Assembly (NCBI GenBank): GCA_963974055.1
Contig: CAXBCP010000004.1
Span: 1 to 64,000 of the forward strand
Direction of reading: 5' to 3'
Source: CAXBCP01 sp963974055
Lineage (GTDB): Bacteria > Pseudomonadota > Alphaproteobacteria > MPNO01 > UBA830
Length of the DNA: 64,000 nucleotides
The notes beneath the pieces are model-generated. The model did not search any database, had not been told where the DNA came from, and saw only the letters and a list, made by a program, of their open reading frames with translations. Each line of letters starts with the position of its first letter. Position 1 is the first letter of the stretch. Both the position numbers and the translations under genes were made by a program. Positions 33,644 through 43,341 of this stretch are shown here, piece by piece.

Positions 33644-36208
33644 TTATTTCCGGTTCATTCTGTTCTTCGTATGCCGCGTCGGTGCTGCCGCCAGGGGATC
33701 GTCGGGCCACGGGTGCTTGGGATAGCGTCCTCTCATCTCGGCCTTTACCTGCGGATAGGTATTACGCCAGAATGCCTGAAGGTCGCGCGTGATTTGCAAT
33801 GGCCGCCCCGCCGGGGACAGCAGGTGTATACTCAGTGCAATCGCGCCATCGATGATACTCGGCGTCTCGGTGGCACCGAACATTTCCTGCAGCTTTACCG
33901 GCAACACCGGCGCCATCGGATCGGTGTAATCTATGCCGATGCTGGACCCGCTCGGAACGATGACGTGGACGGGTATCTGTCTATCCAGAGATTGCAGGGT
34001 CGACCAGTCCAGCCGGGCTTTCAGGATGGTCAGCATGTCCAAAGATTTCAGATGCTCCAGACGCCTCATGCCTGTCAGATAAGGCAGTAACCATTGTTCC
34101 AGTGTCTCAAGTAAGGCGTTATCCGACAAATCGGGCCCGTTACCGGTGGCCTGATAAAAACACAGTACCCGCTGCCGCCATTCTTTGGCTTCCCTGCTCC
34201 AGGGCAGGCAATCCAGCCCTGTATCGCGTATGCCGTCAACGAGGGCGTTTGCTATTTGATCGTCGGGAATATTCCTGGCCGGGGTATCGTTGAGCACCAG
34301 GGCATTGAGGCGTTTTTGCCTGCGGGCAATTACAGAACGGCTTTGGCTGTCCCAGACAGCGGTTTCCCCCTCCCGTATATCGGTTTCAAACAGGTGTTCA
34401 ATGGTGGCGGCGGATATGGGGGCCGCTATTCGGATGCGGGCGTCCCGGGCCTCGCCGTTGACTACTGCAATCGCGAGATAGGGAATATCCCGCAAGGCAT
34501 CCCCTGCGGGCAGCACGGCCCCTTTGCCGTTGCTCATGCGGTAACGGGAGTCTCCGCCGGGTCGGCGTTCTGCGACCCGGTCCGGATAGGCGAGGGCGAC
34601 CAGGGCGCCGATCCGCTCATCCGGGGATATATCCAGGGCGCGATCGTGACGGATTGTTTTTGGCGCCTCTCCTGTCTGTAGCGCCCCTCCTTTCCTTGGT
34701 GCGCGTTTCAGCCATTGCTTTGCGAGCGCCCTGGTTCGACTGAGGGCGTTGCGGTTTACGGCCAGGCCCGTTCGCGCGCCCATCAGGGCGTTTGCCCGCA
34801 AGGTCAAATCCACCGCTATAGGGTTGCGGCCATCCCGCTGGGCAATATCCCTGTCTGTCAGCAACGCGGCCACATTGCAGGCACTATCGGCCCATCCCCA
34901 TTTTGCGCCCTCGATCACCATATGCGCCAATCGCGGGTGCATGGGCAGCTTGGCCATTTCACGCCCGTGGGCGGTGATCCTGCCCCGGTCGTCTATGGCC
35001 TGTAACAGTTTCAGCAGGTCCTGCCCCTGGTTCAGGGGGGCTTTGGGCGGCAGTGTCAGCCAGTTCAGGGTGCCAGGATCATGAATGCCCCAATTCGCCA
35101 GATCCAAGGCCAAAGGGGCCAGATCGGCTTCGAGAATTTCGGGTGGGGAGAACTGTCTGAAGGCGCCTTCCCCTGCCTTGTCCCAGAGCCGGTAACAGAT
35201 GCCGGGTTCCAGTCGACCGGCACGGCCTTGCCGTTGTGTGGCACCCGCCAGCGAAACCGGTTCCGTGAACAGCCGGGTCATGCCGCTGCGGGGATCGAAT
35301 TTGGGATTGCGGGACTGACCCCCATCGACCACCACGCGGATGCCTTCGATGGTCAGGCTGGTCTCGGCAATGGCGGTCGCAAGAACGATCTTCCGCCGTC
35401 CGGAAGGCGGCGGGGATATGGCCCGATCCTGCAGGTTCTGGGGAAGTGCTCCGTAGAGTGGCAACACGTCTACATCGCCGGGCAACGACGATTCGTTCAG
35501 CAGATTTTCGACGCGCCGGATCTCGCCCTCACCGGGCAGAAAAACCAGAATGCTCCCCGTTTCGTCTTTCAACGCCTGTTTTACAGCCGAAGACATAGCC
35601 GGGCAGAGGGTGTCCCGGAAACGGTCAACGGGCGGTTTTCCCAGATAGCGGGTCTCGACGGGAAACGCACGACCTGCGCTTGCGATAACGGGGGCGTTTC
35701 CCATTAATTTGGCAATCGGGTCCACGTCCAGCGTGGCCGACATCACCAGGATGCGCAGGTCTTCACGCAGGCCCGCCTGGCAGTCCAGGCACAGGGCCAG
35801 GCCCAGGTCGGCCTGCAGATTACGTTCATGGAACTCATCGAAGATGACGGCCGACACGCCTTCCAGAGACGGGTCTCTTTGCAGGCGGCGGGTCAGAATA
35901 CCTTCCGTGACGACCTCGATGAGGGTGTCCGGGCCTGTCCTGTTGTCCAGCTGGATACGGTAGCCGACCGTTTGGCCGACGGGCTCGCCCAGCGTCTGCG
36001 CCATATGCCCGGCGGCCGCCCTTGCCGCCAGGCGACGCGGTTCCAGGATGATAATCCTGCCACCCTTCCGCCACGGCGTATCCAGAAGCCGCAGCGGAAT
36101 CCTCGTGGTTTTCCCCGCGCCAGGTGCGGCCTGAATAACGGCGTTAGGGGTGCGCTCAAGGCTGGTACAGAGTTCCGGCAATATGTCGTCGATTGGCAGA
36201 TTGGTCAT
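33644..36208 (-). CDS. hrpB: ATP-dependent helicase HrpB
   Basis: An 854-residue DEAH-family helicase. Motifs: Walker A QAAPGAGKTTRIP, DEFH box VIFDEFHERN, SAT motif MSATLDVD, QRQGRAGRL motif VI, and the HrpB-specific C-terminal region ending HPWPDDP and a basic tail. Length fits the family (about 810-850). HrpB is an RNA-helicase-like protein of poorly defined cellular role in proteobacteria. It is divergent from the catabolic operon, with a 287-nt shared promoter region. Confidence 0.95.
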   Translation of the reverse strand: MTNLPIDDILPELCTSLERTPNAVIQAAPGAGKTTRIPLRLLDTPWRKGGRIIILEPRRLAARAAAGHMAQTLGEPVGQTVGYRIQLDNRTGPDTLIEVVTEGILTRRLQRDPSLEGVSAVIFDEFHERNLQADLGLALCLDCQAGLREDLRILVMSATLDVDPIAKLMGNAPVIASAGRAFPVETRYLGKPPVDRFRDTLCPAMSSAVKQALKDETGSILVFLPGEGEIRRVENLLNESSLPGDVDVLPLYGALPQNLQDRAISPPPSGRRKIVLATAIAETSLTIEGIRVVVDGGQSRNPKFDPRSGMTRLFTEPVSLAGATQRQGRAGRLEPGICYRLWDKAGEGAFRQFSPPEILEADLAPLALDLANWGIHDPGTLNWLTLPPKAPLNQGQDLLKLLQAIDDRGRITAHGREMAKLPMHPRLAHMVIEGAKWGWADSACNVAALLTDRDIAQRDGRNPIAVDLTLRANALMGARTGLAVNRNALSRTRALAKQWLKRAPRKGGALQTGEAPKTIRHDRALDISPDERIGALVALAYPDRVAERRPGGDSRYRMSNGKGAVLPAGDALRDIPYLAIAVVNGEARDARIRIAAPISAATIEHLFETDIREGETAVWDSQSRSVIARRQKRLNALVLNDTPARNIPDDQIANALVDGIRDTGLDCLPWSREAKEWRQRVLCFYQATGNGPDLSDNALLETLEQWLLPYLTGMRRLEHLKSLDMLTILKARLDWSTLQSLDRQIPVHVIVPSGSSIGIDYTDPMAPVLPVKLQEMFGATETPSIIDGAIALSIHLLSPAGRPLQITRDLQAFWRNTYPQVKAEMRGRYPKHPWPDDPLAAAPTRHTKNRMNRK

Positions 36209-36495
36209 GGTTGCGGATCGTGTCGTTTGAGCCTGCCTTTATCAAGCATCTATACGCTGTGCAGTGGAACGCTTTGCAGATGTGAGGCAGGAAACACCAG
36301 CCAATCCGATGCTCTCGTTGTTCCGGCACCTCATTAAACCCGTTTTGCATTGCCGAACTGGAGTGGGATGTCAGCTGCCAGAACAAGGAATAATCATTCT
36401 TCCGGCGCAGTTGATTACGGAAGGATTCGGTGTAACGATAACTGACTGATAGGTACCGAATGACTTTAAACAAAGGCAGAACGGGGTGACAGATC

Positions 36496-37572
36496 ATGGC
36501 GAAAATAACTAATTCCAGCAGTATTACGCCGATACGACGGCGGACGTTTATCAAATCGACTGCGGCCGTCGCGGGGCTGATCGCCGCGCCAAATATTATT
36601 CGTCCCGCTTGGGCAAAGGGCGAGACCCTGTACATCAATACCTGGGGTGGTGTCTGGACGAAAAGCGCGACGGAGGCTTTCATCGCACCCTTCTCGAAAG
36701 AGACAGGCATTGAAGTGAAAACTTTGTCACCAGTCTCGTTCGCCAAACTCAAGGCACAGGTTCGGACCGGCAAATACGAATGGGATGCCACGACACAGGG
36801 AATTCCCGACTGCGCGCGCGCCCTTCGGGAGAACCTTCTTGAGCCGGTGGGTAAGGTCGTCGACCCGGCCAAGTTATCGCCCGGTGCAATAAACTATAAT
36901 GGCATCAAGTCGCATGCGCTCGGTACTGCGTTGACCTACCGAAAAGATAAGTTTCCAAACGGGGGGCCTCAGAGTTGGGCTGATTTCTGGGACGTCGAAA
37001 AGTTTCCCGGTAACCGTTCCATGTACAACAATGCATCCCGGGTGCTGCCTGCCGCTCTTCAGGCGGATGGAGTGCCGCGCGACAAGCTGTATCCGCTCGA
37101 CCTTGATCGCGCATTCCGTAAGCTTGACGAGATCAAGCCACACATCAAAGTCTGGTGGAAACAGGGGTCTCAGTCAGAACAGCTGCTGCGTGACGGCGAA
37201 GTCGATATGATCCAGATGTGGAACGGTCGTGCCGCAAATGTCCAGTCACAGGGCGTCGACGCGGAAATCGTCTGGAATGGCGCAGAAATCCTGATGGTGA
37301 ACTGGATTGTGGTTCGTGGAACGCCGAGGGCGGATTTGGCCTGGCGTTACATACAGTCCGCTCACCAGGCGGAACGCCAGGCGACGTTTGCATCACTGAT
37401 GAAATATGGCCCGGCGAACCCGAAGGCGTTTGAGTATATCGACGAGAAACTCGCAAAGACGCTTCCGACATATCCCGATAACGCCAAAGTGGCCTATACG
37501 CCCGACCCGGACTGGACCGGCGCCAACATGGGAGAAATGGTCAAGCGGTTTAACCGTTGGCTCGCCAGCTAG
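36496..37572 (+). CDS. ABC transporter periplasmic binding protein, spermidine/putrescine (PotD) type
   Basis: A 358-residue solute-binding protein with a Tat signal peptide (IRRRTFIKSTAAVAGLIAAP, cleavage near AWA-KGE). The mature start LYINTWGGVWTKSATEAF and the YEWDATTQGIPDCARAL region match the PotD/family-1 polyamine and betaine-like binding proteins. It is the first gene of a seven-gene operon, preceded by an RBS-like GGGGTG. The ligand is not readable. The downstream CoA genes suggest a small carboxylate-containing osmolyte rather than a polyamine (inference). Confidence 0.9.
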   Translation: MAKITNSSSITPIRRRTFIKSTAAVAGLIAAPNIIRPAWAKGETLYINTWGGVWTKSATEAFIAPFSKETGIEVKTLSPVSFAKLKAQVRTGKYEWDATTQGIPDCARALRENLLEPVGKVVDPAKLSPGAINYNGIKSHALGTALTYRKDKFPNGGPQSWADFWDVEKFPGNRSMYNNASRVLPAALQADGVPRDKLYPLDLDRAFRKLDEIKPHIKVWWKQGSQSEQLLRDGEVDMIQMWNGRAANVQSQGVDAEIVWNGAEILMVNWIVVRGTPRADLAWRYIQSAHQAERQATFASLMKYGPANPKAFEYIDEKLAKTLPTYPDNAKVAYTPDPDWTGANMGEMVKRFNRWLAS

Positions 37573-37594
37573 CTCTCTGGCTAGTGGGCGGTAA

Positions 37595-38482
37595 ATGTCG
37601 AGCTCAATTCAGCGGGTGGCTCCTAAGGCTCAGCGTGGTTCGGCCGGGCGGCGCATCATGCGCCGCCCGCTAGTTCGGGCATGGATGCTTGTCGCGCCCG
37701 TCATGGTGTTTCTGGCCGTGACATTCTTATTTCCCCTTCTAGAGATATTCGTCCTCAGTGTTAGCGGAACAAATCACTGGGCCGACGCATATGTGGAATT
37801 CTTCACGACCGATTTCTACAACATCATCCTCCTGCGTACGTTCGGAATAGCGTTTTTCGTAACTGTATTCTGCCTGCTGCTGGCCTATCCGCTCGCCTAT
37901 GTCATCGTTCGGGTGGGCGGTGGTCTTGGCTTCGGCCTGCTGCTGATCGTCGCCATGAGTTTCTGGACAAGTTTTCTAGTCCGTATTTTTGCCTGGCTTG
38001 TGATCCTCGGAAACCGCGGTCCTGTTGTGGGCGTATTGGAATGGTTCGCGCCGGGGGATGCGCCGGAAGTCCTGTTCACCCGGTTCAGCGTCGTCATTGG
38101 TCTGGTGCACGGAATGATACCGTTCATGGTCATGGCGATTTATGCGTCAATGCGAAAGATCGATCCGAACAATCTGCGGGCTGCAGCAAGTCTCGGGGCG
38201 ACGCCGCTGCAGGGTTTCCGTCATGTGTTCCTGCCGCTGAGCCTGCCCGGTGTCGTCAACGGTTGCACTCTGGTCTTCATTATTTGTGCGGGATTCTACG
38301 TGACGCCGGTGCTTCTCGGCGGTGCGCAGGATCAGATGATCGCCGGGCTGATCGGCCAGCAGATCGAAGAACTGCTCGAATGGGAGGCGGCATCCGCAAT
38401 GGCCATGGTACTGCTCTTCGCTATTCTCGTCCTGTATGCGCTCTACAACCGTTTTGTCGGTTTAGACAAGCTTTGGGGCTGA
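37595..38482 (+). CDS. ABC transporter permease, PotB type
   Basis: A 295-residue inner-membrane permease with about six helices and an N-terminal basic stretch. The EAA-like loop reads LRAAASLGATPLQGFRHVFLPLSLPG, the contact point with the ATPase. It starts 22 nt after the binding-protein gene and pairs with the permease gene that follows 6 nt downstream. It belongs to the PotB/PotH family. Confidence 0.92.
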   Translation: MSSSIQRVAPKAQRGSAGRRIMRRPLVRAWMLVAPVMVFLAVTFLFPLLEIFVLSVSGTNHWADAYVEFFTTDFYNIILLRTFGIAFFVTVFCLLLAYPLAYVIVRVGGGLGFGLLLIVAMSFWTSFLVRIFAWLVILGNRGPVVGVLEWFAPGDAPEVLFTRFSVVIGLVHGMIPFMVMAIYASMRKIDPNNLRAAASLGATPLQGFRHVFLPLSLPGVVNGCTLVFIICAGFYVTPVLLGGAQDQMIAGLIGQQIEELLEWEAASAMAMVLLFAILVLYALYNRFVGLDKLWG

Positions 38483-38488
38483 TGGCGG

Positions 38489-39277
38489 GTGAAATCACTT
38501 ATTGTCATTGCAGTCTGTGTCGGCGCTTTTATCGCAGCGCCGCTGTTCATTGTCGTCCCCATGTCGTTCAGCAATGCGCCGTCCTTCCAGTTTCCGCCCC
38601 CGGGTTACTGGCTGGGTTATTACGAGCAGTATTTTACCGACTATCACTGGACGATTCCCACGGCGAACAGCTTCATCATTGCGACAGCGACAATGCTTCT
38701 GACGATGGCGCTCGTCGTTCCGGCCGCATTTGGGCTTGCCCGTAATCGCTTCTTCGGCCGTTCGCTCGTGAATTATCTGATCATGGCGCCTCTGATGGTG
38801 CCGCATATCGTGGTCGCGCTGGCCTATTATCTTTTTTTTGGTCCGCTTCATCTTACCGGAACGCATCTTGGCGTAATTCTTGCGCATACATGCCTGTCGG
38901 TACCCGTGGCTTTCCTGATCGTCACGGCGACGCTTAAGGGATTTGACCGCAACCTCGAACGGGCGGCGATGAGCCTGGGCGCGGGGCCGATGGCGACATT
39001 CTTTTACGTAACGCTGCCGGTACTGCGTCCAGGCTTTCTCGTCGGAGCATTGTTCGCTTTTCTGCATTCGTTTGACGAGACAACGGTGGCAATTTTTATT
39101 GCCGGGGGCACTGCCGCAACGCTGCCGCGAAAGATGTTCGAGGCGATCCGACTCGAATCAGACCCGGTCATCGCCGTTGTCTCGACCCTGCTGCTCGGAC
39201 TGGTTCTGGCGGGGACGGTGATCAGTGTTTTCGTGCGACAGCGGAATGAAAAGAAAGCGACGATGTATGCAGATTAA
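38489..39277 (+). CDS. ABC transporter permease, PotC type
   Basis: A 262-residue second permease (GTG start), six hydrophobic helices, with the EAA loop ERAAMSLGAGPMATFFYVTLP. An ATG 7 nt upstream is out of frame, which supports the GTG. It belongs to the PotC/PotI family and forms a heterodimer with the preceding permease. Its 3' end overlaps the acyl-CoA synthetase gene by 11 nt. Confidence 0.92.
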   Translation: MKSLIVIAVCVGAFIAAPLFIVVPMSFSNAPSFQFPPPGYWLGYYEQYFTDYHWTIPTANSFIIATATMLLTMALVVPAAFGLARNRFFGRSLVNYLIMAPLMVPHIVVALAYYLFFGPLHLTGTHLGVILAHTCLSVPVAFLIVTATLKGFDRNLERAAMSLGAGPMATFFYVTLPVLRPGFLVGALFAFLHSFDETTVAIFIAGGTAATLPRKMFEAIRLESDPVIAVVSTLLLGLVLAGTVISVFVRQRNEKKATMYAD

Positions 39278-41384
39278 ACGCCTTTTGCAGCCCCGATCCA
39301 TTGCGGTGTTCGGCGCGTCCGAAAATCCGTCGCCGGGGCGACGAATTATGGAAGCGCTCGACAAACTTGGCTTTGAGGGCGAGGTCTACCCGATCAATCC
39401 CCGTTATCCGGAAGTGCTCGGCCGTCCCTGTTATGGAGACATCTCCGATATTCCGGCCGACGTTGATGCAATCGTGTTCTGTGTCAATCACACGCGAGTT
39501 CTCGAGCCTTTTCGCCAGGCGGCGGCACACGGTATCGGAGGCGCTGTCATCCTGGACGCCGGCTTTGCCGAGAGTGGAGATGAAGGCAAGGCGCTGCAGG
39601 CCGAAATTGCGGATATTGCGCACGCCGTCGATATGGCGGTGTGTGGCCCGAATTGCATGGGTGTCCTGAGCCCGCACCAAAAGGCGTGTCTGTATACTTC
39701 GGTCCTCCAGGACCCTGCCCAGCTGGCGGGTAATGTAGCCCTGATTACGCAAAGCGGCTCTATCGCGCTCGGTCTTCTAACCGACTGTCGCCGGTTCGGT
39801 TTTAGCCATTTGATTTCCGCCGGCAACGAGGCTGTCACCACCACCGCGGATTACATCGAATTTCTTGCGGACGATCCCAATACCAAGGTTATCGCGACCT
39901 TTACCGAGGCAATCCGGGAACCGGAACGTTACGTGGCCGCCCTGGACAAGGCCGCCGACAACGGAAAGCCGGTCGTTGTGCTCAAGGTGGGTAAAAGCGC
40001 CCGCGCGCAGAATGCTATCGTCGGCCATACGGGCGGACTCGCCGGAGCCTCTCGCGTGGTGTCTGCCATGTTGAAGCGCCACCGGGCGATCGAGGTCGAT
40101 GACATGGAAGAACTGACGGAAGTCCTCGCCTGTTGTCAGGGAACACGCTGGCCGGCCGGGCCACGGATAGGGGTACTGACCGGTTCCGGCGGACAGGCCG
40201 AACTTATTCTCGATATCTGCAGCGAGCAGTCGATCGACCTTCCCGAGCTTTCGGCGGCGGGACGCAGCAGTGCCGCAGAGGTGATCGGATCGGTCTCGGG
40301 AGACGGGAACCCTCTGGATGCATGGGGCAGTGGCAATTTTCAGGAAACTTTCCCGCGGGCGTTCTCGGTGCTCGATAACGAGGAGAGGATCGATTCGGTG
40401 GTTATGTACAGCGATACGAACGACGGCCAACCCATGGCGCCGACCCGGTATATTCCCTTTCTGGTTGATGCCTCGAAAGCGAGCGCAAAGCCTCATTACT
40501 ACATGACGACGCGGCACGGCCTGTTTCGGACCGAGTTCGTCGAAGATGTACGTACAGGCGATGCTGCAGTTCTCTCAGGTATCCGGCCCGGAATGCTGGC
40601 GATCGCCCGTATGGGACGGTGGGCAGAGCCGGCACAGGATATGCGCGCGACTATCCCCGACCTTGCCGCCGAGACCGTTTCCCGACTGCGGTTTGCCGGC
40701 GCAGCGGGCAAACCGATCAATGAATACAACGCCAAGTCTATGCTGGGGGAATTTGGTCTTCCGGTCGTCGCCGAGGCCACCGGGGCGACGGAAACCGACC
40801 TGGTAACGGATGCGGGGCGGATCGGGTATCCGGTCGTTCTAAAAATCGTCTCCGATTCAATCCCTCACAAGACCGAATACGGTCTGGTCGAAGTCGGAAT
40901 CGATGGCGAAGAAACTCTTCGTGCGGCATATCGACGGATGCAGGAGCGGCTTAAAACGCTGCCGGAAACACCGCCCGATGCGCAGGCGGTGGTGCAGAAA
41001 ATGATTGCCGGAGGCGTTGAGGTTTTCGCCGGTGTTTCGCGCGACCCCGATTTCGGCCTGACGCTCGCTTTTGGCCTGGGCGGGGTCATGATTGATTTGA
41101 TTGAAGACGTGGCCCTTCGGCCGTTGCCGCTGCGGGAGAACGACGTCGAGGCGATGATTGCCGAAACTCTTGCCGGGAAGGTACTCAAAGGCGTTCGGGG
41201 GCGCCCGCCCGCAGACTTGGCGGCGCTCACAACGGCAATTTACGGCCTCGGCGATTTCGCCTGGGCTGCGCGTCAGGAAATTGATGAGATCGACCTGAAT
41301 CCGATTATCGTCCTGCCCGAGGGCGAAGGCTGCGTGATCGTCGATGCGCTCATAGTGCCGTCGCCTGTTTCCAAAACTGACTGA
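39267..41384 (+). CDS. ADP-forming acyl-CoA synthetase family protein (fused alpha-beta)
   Basis: A 705-residue protein; the ATG at 39267 is chosen because the family's N-terminus (LLQPRSIAVFGASENP) begins there. Domains are the CoA-binding Rossmann fold (residues 5-125), succinyl-CoA-ligase-like domains with the phospho-His loop IVGHTGGLAG (H254), and a C-terminal ATP-grasp (about residues 475-700; GYPVVLKIVSDSIPHKTEYG). The family makes acyl-CoA with ATP to ADP plus Pi. It also contains DddX, an ATP-dependent DMSP lyase yielding acryloyl-CoA. The neighbours AcuI and a crotonase make that or a related short-chain acid plausible, not proven. Confidence 0.9.
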   Translation: MQIKRLLQPRSIAVFGASENPSPGRRIMEALDKLGFEGEVYPINPRYPEVLGRPCYGDISDIPADVDAIVFCVNHTRVLEPFRQAAAHGIGGAVILDAGFAESGDEGKALQAEIADIAHAVDMAVCGPNCMGVLSPHQKACLYTSVLQDPAQLAGNVALITQSGSIALGLLTDCRRFGFSHLISAGNEAVTTTADYIEFLADDPNTKVIATFTEAIREPERYVAALDKAADNGKPVVVLKVGKSARAQNAIVGHTGGLAGASRVVSAMLKRHRAIEVDDMEELTEVLACCQGTRWPAGPRIGVLTGSGGQAELILDICSEQSIDLPELSAAGRSSAAEVIGSVSGDGNPLDAWGSGNFQETFPRAFSVLDNEERIDSVVMYSDTNDGQPMAPTRYIPFLVDASKASAKPHYYMTTRHGLFRTEFVEDVRTGDAAVLSGIRPGMLAIARMGRWAEPAQDMRATIPDLAAETVSRLRFAGAAGKPINEYNAKSMLGEFGLPVVAEATGATETDLVTDAGRIGYPVVLKIVSDSIPHKTEYGLVEVGIDGEETLRAAYRRMQERLKTLPETPPDAQAVVQKMIAGGVEVFAGVSRDPDFGLTLAFGLGGVMIDLIEDVALRPLPLRENDVEAMIAETLAGKVLKGVRGRPPADLAALTTAIYGLGDFAWAARQEIDEIDLNPIIVLPEGEGCVIVDALIVPSPVSKTD

Positions 41385-41395
41385 GGACCACAATT

Positions 41396-42220
41396 ATGGC
41401 TGAAGATCCTGTACTGCTGGCGCGTGAGGGCAATGTCGGTGTCCTGACGCTCAACCGGCCGGAGAAGCGCAACGCGATCAACGACCCGCTGCGTGACATG
41501 CTGTATGAGAAGCTCGACGACGCGCGACAGGATCCCGAAATATCCGTGATTCTGCTGCAAGGTGCGGGCAAGAGTTTTTGCGCCGGGTTCGACCTGTCCG
41601 GAGACGACCCCGACCGAGAAGCCCGGAGAAAGAACGTCGTGGCGTTTCACGAACGCTGTCTCGATAACCTGCGAATCCTGACGACGATCTGGGATCTTCC
41701 CAAGCCGGTGGTTGCCTCGGTGCAGGGGCATGCGCTCGGGGTTGGCTGTATTCTCGCGATGATTTGTGACCTGACCCTGTGCAGCGAAAATGCGGTCTTC
41801 GGCGAGCCTGAAATTCGCTACGGTTCGCCCGCTACGGCCGGCCTGATGCCCTGGTTCGTCGGCGCAAAGCGGGCTCGGGAACTGATTTACATGGGCGATA
41901 CGCTGAGCGCCGATGATGCGCGGGAAGCGGGGATTGTAAACCGGGTTTTCGACACAGAGGCGCTGGGCGCGGAATCGATAAAATACGCGCAAAGGCTCGC
42001 CCTTATCGGCCCTGAAGCGCTGTCGCGGGCGAAGCTTGCTGTGAACCGGTCGATGGAAATGCGGGGATTCCGCAATGCGATCAATTCCGCCGTAGATGTG
42101 ATCGCGCCGCTCTACACAGCGGACACACCGGTCATGCAGGAGTTCCGGGGCAAGGTTGAAGATGTCGGACTAAGCCAGGCCCTGAAATGGCGTAGTGCAC
42201 AGTTTGAACCGCTGGACTGA
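41396..42220 (+). CDS. Enoyl-CoA hydratase/isomerase (crotonase) family protein
   Basis: A 274-residue crotonase-fold protein: LTLNRPEKRNAIND, the oxyanion-hole segment GAGKSFCAGFDLSG, VQGHALGVGCILAMICDL and FGEPEIRYGSP. Of the two classical hydratase glutamates, the one in GCELA is replaced (GCILA), while the one in GEPEI is kept. The enzyme could therefore be an isomerase, hydrolase or variant hydratase. It lies 11 nt after the acyl-CoA synthetase and 11 nt before the ABC ATPase gene. Confidence 0.88.
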   Translation: MAEDPVLLAREGNVGVLTLNRPEKRNAINDPLRDMLYEKLDDARQDPEISVILLQGAGKSFCAGFDLSGDDPDREARRKNVVAFHERCLDNLRILTTIWDLPKPVVASVQGHALGVGCILAMICDLTLCSENAVFGEPEIRYGSPATAGLMPWFVGAKRARELIYMGDTLSADDAREAGIVNRVFDTEALGAESIKYAQRLALIGPEALSRAKLAVNRSMEMRGFRNAINSAVDVIAPLYTADTPVMQEFRGKVEDVGLSQALKWRSAQFEPLD

Positions 42221-42231
42221 GGGCTGAATAA

Positions 42232-43302
42232 ATGGAAGGCAACCATCTCGTCCTGCAGGACCTCGTCAAGAGCTACGACGGCCGCGTCAATGCCGTCGAT
42301 GGCATTGCGGTCGATATCGAACGCGGGGAGTTCCTGACATTCCTGGGGCCCAGCGGTTCCGGGAAAACGACTACGCTGATGATGATTGCCGGCTTCGAGG
42401 TCCCGACGGCCGGGGAAATACTTCTGGACGGCCGGGCCTTGTCCAATATTCCGCCATATCGTCGGAATATCGGCATGGTCTTTCAGAACTATGCGCTGTT
42501 TCCGCATATGACGGTAGCCAAGAATGTCGGTTTTCCTCTGAAGATGCGAAAGATGGCGAGGGGCGAAGCCGACGAGAAGGTGAAGCGGGCCCTATCGCTC
42601 GTTGCGCTCGATGAACATGCCGGCAAGTACCCGCGTGAGATGTCGGGTGGGCAGCAACAGCGCGTGGCGTTGGCGCGCGCTCTGGTTTTTGAGCCCGACG
42701 TTCTGCTGCTGGACGAACCGCTGGGCGCTCTGGACAAAAACCTGCGCGAGTACATGCAGGTGGAGATCAAGCGCATTCATGACGAGATCGGTGTGACCAC
42801 TATTTACGTTACCCACGACCAGACCGAGGCGATGACGATGTCTGACAGAATCGCTGTTTTTAATGAGGGTAAGATCGAGCAGTTGGCGCCGCCGCTGGAT
42901 ACCTATCACCGCCCCGCAACTCATTTCGTCGGGAACTTTGTCGGAGACAGCAACTTCTTCGACGGCGTTGTGGTTGATGCGGGTACGGGCAGAGTAGAAG
43001 TCTCCGGACTAGGGCAGGTGTTTGCGCCGCCGGACACCGCCCGTGTTGCCGGCAAGTCGGTCCACGCGATGGTTCGGCCAGAGAACATTCGCCTTGCCGC
43101 CGCTTCGGAGGAGGCTTCTGTCTTCGAGCTAACGGTCGACGGGACCGTAAATTACGGTGATAGCGTGCTCGTTATCGGCAAAGTCGGGGGGCAGTCATTG
43201 CGCATGCGTATGCCGGGGACTGATGCAGCCGGTATAAAAACCGGCAGCCAATGCCGGATATCCTGGCGCCCAGAAGACGTTCATCTGATTTCCCGGCGCT
43301 GA
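42232..43302 (+). CDS. ABC transporter ATP-binding protein, PotA type
   Basis: A 356-residue ATPase. Walker A GPSGSGKTTT, Q-loop VFQNYALFPHM, signature MSGGQQQRVALARAL, Walker B LLLDEPLGALD, H-loop VTHDQTEAMTMSD, and a C-terminal TOBE domain (about residues 280-356). It completes the transporter with the binding protein and two permeases. It is separated from them by the two CoA genes, showing that transport and catabolism are one transcriptional unit. Confidence 0.95.
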   Translation: MEGNHLVLQDLVKSYDGRVNAVDGIAVDIERGEFLTFLGPSGSGKTTTLMMIAGFEVPTAGEILLDGRALSNIPPYRRNIGMVFQNYALFPHMTVAKNVGFPLKMRKMARGEADEKVKRALSLVALDEHAGKYPREMSGGQQQRVALARALVFEPDVLLLDEPLGALDKNLREYMQVEIKRIHDEIGVTTIYVTHDQTEAMTMSDRIAVFNEGKIEQLAPPLDTYHRPATHFVGNFVGDSNFFDGVVVDAGTGRVEVSGLGQVFAPPDTARVAGKSVHAMVRPENIRLAAASEEASVFELTVDGTVNYGDSVLVIGKVGGQSLRMRMPGTDAAGIKTGSQCRISWRPEDVHLISRR

Positions 43303-43341
43303 CCAAGCGCCAGGAACTTAAATACCAGGAGGAGAAGGCTT

